Shown: positions 11,801 through 20,282 of the stretch, piece after piece | Layout: each line of letters opens with the position of its first letter | How positions within the stretch are numbered: position 1 is the first letter of the stretch | From: Paracentrotus lividus | Taxonomy: Eukaryota > Echinodermata > Echinoidea > Camarodonta > Echinidae | Direction: 5' to 3' | DNA: 64,000 nucleotides | Assembly: GCA_940671915.1 (NCBI GenBank) | Contig: CALNVZ010002100.1 | Location: forward strand, 13,351,672 to 13,415,671 | Program-made: the position numbers and the translations under genes | Notes under the pieces: generated by a model | What the model saw: the letters and a program-made list of their open reading frames with translations, nothing else | Told to the model about the DNA's origin: nothing | Databases searched by the model: none

Positions 11801-14062
11801 ACAGATTTTGGACATGGGTTTTCTGACCATTATAGGTTATGGTTGGATTTGTGCCAAAGTAGATCTCTAAGGTACCATACATGTAAGTGCTGGTATACTT
11901 GTACATGAATAGTGTACATGTACCTCTCTGACATTTATTGTCCTTATCAATCATTCCCTCCTGTGGAAAATGGTCCACTCTATGTGTCGTTAGTGACACA
12001 ACATCCAAAACGTGAGTGATACGACCAGTGCAAAAAAAGCAACAATTCAAGTAAATACCTAGATCCAAATTTATGTGTGGTACATGTATATGAAATGTTA
12101 GAGTAGTCCATGATAATTACTTTAGGCAAAAAAATACTGACAAAAGTGACTAGATATAAGAATAAGAGGCATTTAAAGCACCATAGTCCCATACATGCAA
12201 ATTCCCCCGTTTGATCAATTATTCAGCATAAGAAAACTGGATCACATAATGTTTGAACTTATATAATTGGTTGTATTGTAAAGAAGCCTTCGTGTTGATT
12301 TGAGATCCTAATTCGCATTTTCAAAGGCACAGCGCCACAATAAAATTTCAGCTAAATGTCCACTTTAAATTGAATATGACCATATGAAGTTAACTTTTGT
12401 CTTTTTTGCAGATGTTCAGATCAAACAAGGCATAAATTTTACCTCTCGGTGAAGAGAACTAAATGTGGATAATGGTCTTGGTAAAGGACATAGTGCTATG
12501 GCAGACTCACCTCTTCCAAATTCATTTTGGACTTGACAGATTTTCTCAGCTTCTTCTGGAACATCACTTGATCGACATCTACACATTAAAAGATAAAAAA
12601 GAAAAACATGGATATTTGGATTACTAATCAATTTGATAATTTGCAGAAGTGCAATAGTATCCATCCTTTGACTGCCATGGTACTAGTACTTTTAGTTGCA
12701 GATTATTTGAACCAACAGTGGACCATAAAAATAAACCTTTCTCAAATGAAGAGTTTCATTCCAAAAGGGACTAAATCCACTTTTGGAGATTTTGAGTAAA
12801 TCACTGATTTCTAATTTATCACTTTACCATGTACCGTATGATTTAATTTTTGCACACATGGTAGTACAATTGCCTTAGGCCATTTTAATAACAATTAAAA
12901 AAATCTAGCTATAGATTTTTATTTTTTATGAATTTTTGAAATTTTGATTTCTATGGATTTTGTCCCTTTTGGAATGAAGCTCTTCAAATATTCGCAATAA
13001 AAAAAATAAATAAAAAAAAAGGATTAAAGAATTGAAATATATTTCTTGCCAGCATTCTACATTATACATGAGTAGGCAACATGTACTTAAATAAATGTAT
13101 TTTTTCCCCCAACTACCCACAATAAATTGATGAATTCCCATGTTTTTTGGTTCCAGGAATTTCAGGACCAAGGCTCTGTAACAACTAACATAAAGAGTAA
13201 TAATCAATTTGTGCGCCACCAATGTTTATCTTGAGGGGCCTACTTTTATTTGCGGGTCAACAACTTACTTTTCTTAAGTGTGATCCCGGGAAAACTGTAG
13301 TGTTAAAATGAGGGTTGTAATCACCTTGAAAATGAATAAAAATGCATGGTTTTGAGTACACGGTTATTGATATATCTCGCAAGATTAATGTGGAAGAGCG
13401 ACATCCAATAAAGGCAAAAGTTGCGTGCATTATTATGAAAATCACAAATTGCAAATTGATAGTAAACAGTCACGATCCTTGTTGCATGGACTATTTACAT
13501 AAAAGTCTTACTGTGAACCAATCAGAATGCTTGTTTCAAAACTTACTGAGCTGATTGGGATGGTCTCCAGCTATGAGACAAAAGCCAGCATCAGTCACCA
13601 TCTTTCCAAACGTTGATTTATCAACCATCGAAGCCGCATTGGTGGACTTGGTCCTGTCAGTACTTGTTCTGGGCTTTTTAGCTGTAAAAATATTATTAAT
13701 AAAAAGAAATGAAAACAAGACTTATGCCATCTTCACAAACTATACCCAAAATATAAAATGTCGATCCCTATTCATCATTTTTAAAAAGTCCGTCACTTTT
13801 CTGGGCTTTTAAGCTTAACAAATATTATTGATAAAAAGAAATAATAATGAAATACAAGATTGTATCATATACAATGTAGTTTTATAGATGTGTATGCTAT
13901 CTTTACACATAATATCAAATATCGATCCCTTCTCATTTTGGGAAAGTCTGAAAGGTAATTCGGTTTACAAGACGCACCTTTTCCTGCATTTCCGGCTGAT
14001 GCCATGTCTTCTTCGGGCAAAGAATCCCTCTGTCTCTTTGGTTTTCCTCTGGACTTAGGCAT
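1..14062 (-). CDS. FANCD2: FANCD2, Fanconi anaemia group D2 protein (N-terminal part, 14 exons, continues off the left edge)
   Basis: FANCD2 partners FANCI; the monoubiquitinated pair clamps DNA at stalled forks to start interstrand-crosslink repair in the nucleus. Exons in transcript order: 13978-14062 (start codon 14060-14062), 13547-13681, 12511-12578, about 10396-10471, 9921-9966, 9115-9176, 8616-8671, 7765-7852, 7272-7396, 6722-6809, 4543-4647, 3029-3120, 1391-1496, and 1-81 (cut by the window). Nearly all have GT-AG borders and matching phases. Translated segments recall vertebrate FANCD2 in order: NVDQVMFQKKL, SIIRLILGIDELQ, PALVKMLLEKLPEFM, VDLPKLILNQFHWMD, SQLTVPIIDALDNLNL, EDLPVVIKFILQSV, VISELRRNLDFH, IKSTMRFNKVLADGW and AIESVSNAAGHKVLDVFVLL. 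This is roughly the first 370 residues of a protein of about 1,450 in human; the conserved ubiquitinated lysine lies beyond the edge. The start is preceded by an acceptor-like site at about 14070, so an upstream 5'UTR exon is likely. The frame is broken around exons 4 and 5. Identification is from remembered family sequence; no search was run. Confidence 0.93.
200..272 (-). pseudogene. Relic copy of FANCD2 exon 14 in the preceding intron
   Basis: This stretch is a diverged copy of the exon at 1-81, about 120 bases upstream of it in the transcript direction. In matching frame it reads AIGSVSNAGSHNVINIFMLV, against AIESVSNAAGHKVLDVFVLL in the real exon. At the exon's upstream border the acceptor CAG|GCT has become CAA|GCC, so correct splicing into it is not expected. 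It is best read as a decayed tandem exon duplicate, not an alternative exon, though the frame stays open. Confidence 0.7.
1608..2469. mobile_element. Non-autonomous DNA transposon with GGGGTAATTATGGCCCC termini
   Basis: The left end (GGGGAGACTGGGGTAATTAT followed by GGCCCC) is mirrored at the right end by GGGGCCATAATTACCCC and then CCCCAGTCCCCCTA. The terminal motif recurs inverted inside the element, at about 1793-1830 and 2062-2085. The roughly 860-bp interior has no transposase-like ORF. It sits in a FANCD2 intron. The superfamily was not determined. Confidence 0.75.
2845..2883. repeat. (TA)n microsatellite
   Basis: About 19 TA dinucleotides in a FANCD2 intron, followed at 2930-2942 by a run of G. 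Small ORFs rich in Ile and Tyr across it are artefacts of the repeat. Confidence 0.95.
3340..4542 (-). repeat. Tandem array of FANCD2 exon-11 3' ends joined to a pogo/Tigger-like terminal repeat
   Basis: About seven degenerate units of roughly 95-125 bases fill the intron just downstream of exon 11 (clear ones at about 3900-4540, a worn one at 3390-3480). On the minus strand each unit has a transposon-end-like block (TACAGTCCACTCCTGTTATA and variants), then a block like the last part of exon 11 (CAGTCTGTCTCTTCCAGTG in the exon), then a donor-like GTGAGTGAGAG and GGTTGTACAGTAGTGG. The unit at about 4000-4080 copies most exon sequence: its minus frame reads KFILQSVSSSALEV, against KFILQSVSSSDALEV in the exon. 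Confidence 0.8.
5302..6319. mobile_element. Non-autonomous DNA transposon, terminal repeat GGGCAAGTCCACGCTATTT
   Basis: The left end GGGCAAGTCCACGCTATTTG matches the reverse complement of the right end AATAGCTTGGACTTGCCCC. The ~1.0-kb interior lacks a recognisable transposase. It carries repeated TCCCGTTTGTTAC words (about 5907, 6112, 6280), partly shared with the right end. It is an intronic insertion in FANCD2; the class is unknown. Confidence 0.72.
7008..7195. repeat. Direct repeat, two copies about 120 bases apart
   Basis: The sequences at about 7010-7075 and 7130-7195 share catctyacctccttctaaac, then atgtcatgagaaa and tatgtcacacc. They lie in the FANCD2 intron between exons 9 and 10. 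No coding match was recognised. Confidence 0.6.
8180..8345. repeat. ATT/ATC-rich simple repeat
   Basis: Interrupted trinucleotide repeat (cattatcattatcatcatc) leading into the 130-bp exon-7-bearing repeat. It probably supplied the slippage substrate for that expansion. Confidence 0.85.
8351..8655 (-). repeat. 130-bp tandem repeat carrying the 3' half of FANCD2 exon 7
   Basis: Units start at about 8351, 8480 and 8610. The third unit is the 3' part of the real exon 7 (8616-8671). The first two contain an almost unchanged copy of the last ~43 bases of that exon plus its GTAAGT donor (minus strand CTGCCTGAATTCATGGGGG), followed by the same ATC/ATT-rich intron sequence. The copies lack the exon's own acceptor and first codons. 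They are nearly identical to each other, so the expansion looks recent. Confidence 0.88.
9255..9565. repeat. (ATC)n microsatellite
   Basis: About 300 bases of imperfect ATC/CAT triplets with AGC interruptions, in the FANCD2 intron between exons 5 and 6. Nothing else is seen in this stretch. Confidence 0.93.
9921..10471 (-). CDS. FANCD2: FANCD2 exons 4-5, reading frame discontinuous
   Basis: Exon 4 (about 10396-10471) has a good acceptor and, in the phase set by exon 3, reads TVKEFISG, matching EEFVSG of human FANCD2. The continuing match LQNHIEDPVRKYILTAQ lies in another frame, so one base is missing (or two are extra) at the GGG run in TCTGGGTCC. Its donor CTCA|GTTGAT is weak. Exon 5 (9921-9966, acceptor ttccag, donor AAAG|GTAATT) reads FKYSLLPTLISR after exon 4, then hits a stop before exon 6, whose frame is QEEANQDS. 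The rest of the gene is clean, so consensus errors or a missed micro-exon are more likely than a dead gene. Exon 5 is the least certain exon. Confidence 0.55.
10801..11573. mobile_element. DNA transposon/MITE with GGGCCCATATTCATAAARCCTT termini
   Basis: A 22-base inverted repeat bounds the element: gggcccatattcataaagcc at 10801 and its near-perfect reverse complement ending at 11573. The interior has several copies of GGCCGTGGATGCC-like and TGGCCTT-GATGCCC-like words in both halves, which may be a nested repeat. No transposase frame is visible. It lies in the FANCD2 intron between exons 3 and 4. Confidence 0.75.
11604..12385. mobile_element. Possible MITE with ATATGGTCATATTCAA inverted ends
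   Basis: ATATGGTCATATTCAA at 11604-11619 is the exact reverse complement of 12370-12385. The interior repeats GTGAGTGACACGACA-like words at about 11623, 11789, 11987 and 12011. Its ~780 bases have no coding potential that I recognise. It abuts the previous element within 35 bases. Confidence 0.6.
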
Positions 14063-14867
14063 TTCTGGTTCTAAATGTTGGACGAAAAGAAACAAAAATG
14101 GTCGATATCAAACAAGGCATTAAGGATGTTGTGTCTCGATCAACTGGAAAAATAACTAGATATATCGCAATCTTCATTGTCATCCATGGGAATTGTGAGA
14201 CTTTTGCAGCTAAGCCTTAACATATGACCTAAAATGACCTTGACCTTACGTTACCTCTAATGGTAGCATTACAAGCAGGTCTCCAAAGTTTATCTACGAC
14301 TCAAAGTTTAGTTAAAAAATGAGTGAGGGTTGCAAAGTTACCATATTAAGTCAAAGGTCAAGTTATGCATAGTAAGAGTCTTGCGAGTAAACTTTAACAT
14401 AGATTTATATGTAAAAAGAGTCTTGCAGGTACTCTATATGTATAACAATGTGACCTCAAATGACCTTTTACCTCACCATATGACTTCTGACACAATTGCA
14501 ACATGATGGTATCCCTAGTGCATTTACCACCCTAGTTTGGTTGCCATTGTAACGTATATACTTACATGTAGGGTCTACCCACGCTAGCAGCAATGCCATG
14601 TCGGGACTGTGGCAAAACTTGAATGTGAAGACTAAACGCGTTCCTGTGCATTTTTCCACTGCATCAGGAAAAAAATTGGGAGTGTTTTATATTTTTTTTT
14701 TCATGATGTTGTAATAAAATTTATTGAAAACCTATTCTCTGAATTCTGACAGAAGGGCTTTAAGTTATAGTTGATAACTATTGCAAAAAGGAGAAAAACC
14801 TAGGGAAAAAACCAACAGGCAGGAAGAAAAACCTGCCACCCATAGGATGGGGGGGGGGGGGGGGGGG

Positions 14868-15345
14868 GTTAATGTCCAGACACTTATCAAAATATGAGGC
14901 CATAGTTTTGTCATTGGATTACTGTATTCATGGAAGTATTTGTGGTACATTCATTTTCAGGGATTACCTGCAAAGAGCAGCAGGCACGAATTTAAAAACC
15001 AGCGAATATATGGCATGACTTCCTATGCCTCTACATGTATAGAATGGGTTCAATTGCGAATTTAAAAACCTAGCTGTGAACACGTTTTGACGCCGCTCAA
15101 CACAAAAAATTAATCGCACCAATATAGATCTATATCGAATCGCAAATAAAGTAATCCAAAAATATAAGTGGCGAATAGTTCTTATCACCATCATCAATAT
15201 TTGTTCTCTACAATATTTTTCCACCATTTTGAGCCAAAAAAGTACAAAATTATGCCTTGTAAAATAAACCCTTTCAAATGGCTGGATAAAATCGGCTGTC
15301 TGGACACCCGACCCAATAATTAAATGGGTATAGGCCCTAGACCCT
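14868..15345. repeat. Dispersed GTCCGGAC-type repeat, copy 1
   Basis: It shares start, middle and end with 17893-18130. Common parts are an opening TGTCC-GACACTTA-CAAAAT, an internal TCATCAATATTTG, and near the end TTTCAAATGGCTGG, then AAAATCG-CTGTC-GGA and a close with GGGTATAGG. This copy is longer, so one of the two has gained or lost sequence in the middle. No coding capacity is seen. Confidence 0.7.
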
Positions 15346-16711
15346 AGTCCCACTTTCACATGCTTCACACTAGTTCTACAAGGTCAATAATTTGTATTTT
15401 ACTATGAGTGCCCAATGTTACCCAACAGTTAGGCCTAAATATATTTCAACTTATTCTAGGCTTATATAGTTAGGTCTAGGCCTACATCTAGATCTAGTCT
15501 TAGAAGAGAGAAATAAAATCAAAAACTCTGACTGAGTCCGAGAACAGCGGAGGAAGAACAAGAAGAAGTGTAGATCTAACTGTAGATCTAATTAAGAAAA
15601 GTGAAAGGAACATCCAAACAGTTCCAGTTATTGTTTAATGGCAAGTGAAAACATTTTTTTTTTTTTAAATAGGCCTAACTTTCATTCATGGAAAATTTTA
15701 GTTAGATCTCTAACTGTCCTGCTGCATGCTGTCTGACTGAATTAAAGTGAAAAACATCAAAACTTGCCACACCACACACATTAATATGTCGATATTTTCT
15801 ACAGCCAAAGTTCTGGGGCACTTTGAAAGAGGAGATACTTGCTCTGATTGGCTTATCGCGCAAAGGTGTGCACGCACTCATGTATATTTAACACACATGT
15901 GCATTGAATGAAGATGGAAACAATAGCTGGGGGCATAGCTTATCACAAACAATCGGGTCTTTGTCACGTGCACGGAGCTGCATACAGTAAGATACGCATG
16001 CGCCCACTACTAACTTTCTACTAATTTCCCCAGCCTGGTAATGAAATAGACGACAAAAGAAAATAAGTTGCATTTTTTGTAATACGTCAATTTGACAGCT
16101 GTCGACACGCGCGGAATGCATCCATCTGTTACTTGTACGCAATACCCTCGAAAGCTTTCGGCTCTTCGTGCACTAGATCTAGCCATCAATCATTATCGAA
16201 TAGTGCATTTCCGTGGACCGTGGCTGGAAATAAAACGTAGCACGTAAAAAATTTTACTCCATAATTTATGCACGAAGCTCGAATGATCACGTTAGCATAT
16301 GAAATACACTACCATTATACAGTCCGAGGGCAGATTGAGCTATAATAAGCCAAGAGTGCGAATTTTATACAACTCTCCCAGTCCTCTATCTGCACTCTGC
16401 GGAGCTGTGCGGGCTAAAACTGAGATTTTGCAACTCTTGTAGATTTTGATTTTGAGAACGGAATTTCCTGATTCTTACATATTTAGAAAGAAGAAATTCT
16501 AAACCTACCTATCATGCACATTTTATGGCATTTTATCATATCTGAATATTGTAAAAGTATTGGTGAAAGATATGGAACAAAAACATATATCCAGTTCGTT
16601 ATAAGTGACAAGAAAAGTAGTTATTTTTGTATGATTCCAAAAGAAAATTACATATTTGGAAAGAATGAAATCTTAGCTTCAAAACGTAGTAACTTTTGAT
16701 ATCCTTTACTT

Positions 16712-16983
16712 TTTATACCAGTCAGGAGCTAGCAAAATATAAAGCAAGTCCAAAATACAGAAAATGCGGCTTTCTAATTGGCTGCTTGAATCAAAGATTG
16801 ACGAGAGCGGGGATTTTGAAACACGTGGGAGCCGTTACCTGACCGCGCAGTGACCTTTGGTGCGTGGTGAGATTCGCATCAGCCAATCAAATCACACTCA
16901 AAATCAGACCAGCCAATCAGATCGCAGTTATTGAAGCAATTTTGTATTTGCTGCACATTTAGCTAGCTCCTGACTGGTATAAA
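16712..16983. mobile_element. 272-bp MITE with perfect 22-bp terminal inverted repeats
   Basis: TACCAGTCAGGAGCTAGC (with flanking TTTA) at the left is matched exactly, inverted, at 16962-16983. A TA target duplication is possible. The interior carries several ATTGG/CCAAT boxes (about 16777, 16881, 16912) and a CACGTG E-box (16822), so it could carry promoter-like sequence. Confidence 0.8.
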
Positions 16984-17892
16984 TCTTGAAATACCATGTT
17001 TGGTGTATTTTTGGAAAGCTGAAGAGTTGCTGAAGATTATGAACCTATTTTCTTGTCGAATCATTGAAAATAAAGCGTATTTGAGGCTAGTTATTCAAAA
17101 ATTCCCAAACGGATTTTAACGCAAAATATGTCCAACAATTCCTACTATTTTGAAAGACATATTTTCTTTCTTATTAAGGAATATATATTTTGATAGTATG
17201 ATATATTAATGCCGAAAATTTCATGTCAAATAGTCATTTCTATGCAGAATTATAACCGTACAAAGACAGGGGTACAGGCAATTATGAATTGACCATGCAT
17301 ATAGTGTAAGTGGGGTACAGGCTGCTAATTACGTATTCAAACACACAAACTCATGAATAGGACTTGCATAAAAACGAGCGATTTCCAAAGCGTTGCGGGT
17401 GGACTGTATAGTCACGATAAAATTTAGATTCGTTATTTATTTTTTTGGTAAGTCCTCATTTCTAATATGCTTTCAACTGTCGGGCGAAGTCTGACAGTGG
17501 ATTCGGTGAAGTACCTTTTTATATTTTCTCTTCTTTATTCTAAAAAGTATTCAAGAGTGGCTTTTCCGTACACGTATTGTGAAGTCGAGTCTTGCAGTTT
17601 TTCTTGCGAAATGGGTCCACTTTGGTTATGATTGACAGCGCGCAAGACAAAAGCAGTCTTTATCGAGAACAGCTGAATCGCGTTGTTCAGTTACGGTCAA
17701 TGAGCTTCAGTCATCGCAACCAGGAGGCGGAGCTCCACGCGATAGCTAATCAGAGCGCCCAACAATCAAAATGCATTGTTCTCTAGCTCTGTACGAGCGA
17801 ACTTGTACTGTAACGTTAGAATGTAGATCTAGGCATTTCAATGTGCATAGGAAAAAAAAAGCATGAGTAACGTTAGAAGTCTACGGTAGGAT

Positions 17893-18130
17893 GGGGGGCC
17901 CATTGTCCGGACACTTAACAAAAATGAAGCCTGCTTGTTTGTCTCAGGATTAAGCCAAAAATATTTGTTGAATGATGCTTATCTTCATCAATATTTGATG
18001 TGTAGAATATTTTCTATCACTTTGTTCCAAACAACTACAAAAAGATTGCTTGTAAACCTTTTCAAATGGCTGGTCAAAATCGTCTGTCCGGATAAACAAC
18101 CTGTCCGGACATACAGCAACTGGGTATAGG
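17893..18130. repeat. Dispersed GTCCGGAC-type repeat, copy 2
   Basis: Homologous to 14868-15345. It carries GTCCGGACACTTAACAAAA at its left end and CTGTCCGGAT plus CCTGTCCGGACATACAGCAA near its right end. A third fragment at 18408-18460 repeats the right-end words (CCCGTCCGGACATACAACAA, then CTGGGTATA). Confidence 0.7.
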
Positions 18131-20282
18131 TCTACTTACCAAAAAACTAAATGACGAGTCTAAATTTTATTATCGTGACTACTGTTCATTCAAAGGCACA
18201 ATGGTAGTGTATTTCATATGCTAACATGATCATTCGACCTCGAGCGTCATGCATATTTGTGGAGTTAAAAATTTAATATGCCACAGACAGACAGTCTAAC
18301 TGTTAGTTACAGAGTAAATATTTGTGAATATTTATGCTTTGTTATATTGTCTGATATTACTTTCAATCGATTAAAGAAATATTGATCACAAAGCTCCGAA
18401 AATTGCCTTCTTGTCCGGACAAACAGCCCGTCCGGACATACAACAACTGGGTATACAGTCCACACAACTCACATGACAATCATTGACACAGTCAACACAA
18501 CCACAACTTACACAATTGCACAACTCACAAGTCTTAAAAAAATAATCAGCCTCACATTGTTGCAAACACTCATTCAGGATCATGTCAGAGTTCTGTCACA
18601 CTTACCTGAATAATTATAAAAGGGATTGAAATCTAGATCAAGTAAGTTAGTGTCAAGAACAGAAAACGGGTTGCAACACGTAAATCCAAAAAAATAAGAT
18701 AGACCGAAGTCGAAGAGAGTTTCAACTCAGTTTTGAAAACACCCGCGTCGCGTCGTACATATACAGCGCGCGCGCGCGGGAGACAGGTTGAAACAAGCGA
18801 CTGGATATTGTTTCCTTTCAAATTTTGCCAATTAATAGAATTTAATAGTACGGATCGGAAAATTTGGATTCCGTGAAAACGAAAAACTCTAAAATGAAAC
18901 GTTATTGATGAATCATAATCATCAAGCCTAACTTATAAGCTGATAAATAATAGCTCCAGTGAGTCAAGTTGAATGAATATAAGAGTTTTTTGAGTAAGTA
19001 GACCATATCAGTTCAACAATTTTGTTTTTGTAGTAAAATAAAAAACAAACTAAAAAAAAAGAAGAAAAAAGTCCTGTGATAACTATATGTATTGTATTTA
19101 GCAGTATTAGTGGTAGTGAAAATAATAATTAAAAAATAGCATATATTCGGGTCTTTGACTTTTAAAATGCCATAAAATTATTGTGGGCATAAAAAGAAAG
19201 TCAATAGACCAGTTTATATTTCAATTTTATGCATTCTTTTTATATAAAGTTTGTTCCTGACAACCTTGTATGAGGCTTGCCTGACATAGCAACAAGCCAA
19301 CAACTAATGTATGCAAACTTTATTCCATCTTCATTCATTTATTACAGGTTGTTTGAATACCTTGTTACTATGTCGCCAGGAAAGAAACATGGCTAAATTA
19401 TAATTAGTAAACTTTATAAGACAAGAGAACTATGGGGCGCATGGGTGTCAAAAGTTTGAGTGTGATGAGAATATACACCCCAAATATTTTCAGGTGTAGA
19501 GGAGGGGCGGGGGATAACGACCCCCTGCCCTCAAACAAAAAATTAATATATATATATTTTTTTATATCAAGTATTTCGGATACCCAAAAAAAGAAAAGAA
19601 AAAAGAGAGAAAAAAAAAAAAAAAGAGAGAAAATTGAGATGGCTGAGTAACCTGATGGAACGAGAGGAACGGCATATGCACCCCTACCACCATGGTTGTT
19701 ATATGAATATTGATAAACATATTGGACCGCCAAAGGTGGAAAACAATTTCATGCCGCCCACTTCTGCCCCCCCCCCCAAAAAAAAAAAAAAATAAAATAA
19801 AATAAAAATAAAAATAAAATTAATAAAATGCCTCCTTGAAACCTAAATTGTTTAAGTACTGAAGTGAAGAGTACATGTAGAGCTGACAAGAAGATAGACC
19901 CGGGAAGCATGACTGCTACTCTGCCATTCTTCCAGTATTTGCGGTATTAGGTAATAGGTAATCATGGTAATTACTTATATATTTAAGATAGTAAGCAATA
20001 AATAAAAGTAATAAAATATTGAAATTCAACATTTAAAATTAAATTTGATTAAATCAATCCTAAACCCATCAATTCATCCGAGAGTATCAAATTGGCAATA
20101 TACATTTTGCTGTACATGCACGGAACGGTCGCTTATTTTCTTAATTTACCCCCGAACTTATTTTGGTATCACGATCGAGGTGCACGGTGATCTCGGGGAA
20201 TTCCCGGAAAATAAGACCGCTCCCTCATCCCGACCAGCTCTCGTCTAAGTTAGATCTACATCTCCAGCTGTAAAAAAAAAAA

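Larger units (their letters stand above)
16243..18275. repeat. Large imperfect inverted repeat, left arm interrupted
   Basis: Arms of about 76 bases at 16243-16318 and 18199-18275 are inverted copies (left arm gaatgatcacgttagcatat; right arm atatgctaacatgatcattc). A further inverted pair, 17405-17435 and 18153-18185 (gtcacgataaaatttaga / taaattttattatcgtgac), continues the same arms. In the right arm the two blocks are nearly adjacent. In the left arm they are separated by about 1.1 kb with TACAGTCC at one end and GGACTGTA at the other, as if an element had inserted there. Confidence 0.65.
14063..20282. other. Intergenic region between divergent FANCD2 and CDPF1-like genes
   Basis: No convincing coding exon was found here. 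It must hold the promoters of both flanking genes and probably a FANCD2 5'UTR exon, but no start site could be assigned. Contents include a G20 run (14849-14868), a dispersed repeat (14868-15345), a large interrupted inverted repeat (16243-18275), a MITE (16712-16983) and a CG-alternating tract (about 18765-18779). CCAAT motifs occur at about 16890 and 16912, but inside the MITE. Confidence 0.6.

Noticed and set aside
14964..15368. 134-codon minus-strand ORF
   Set aside because: It overlaps the dispersed GTCCGGAC repeat, which has no conserved frame in its second copy; no protein family was recognised.
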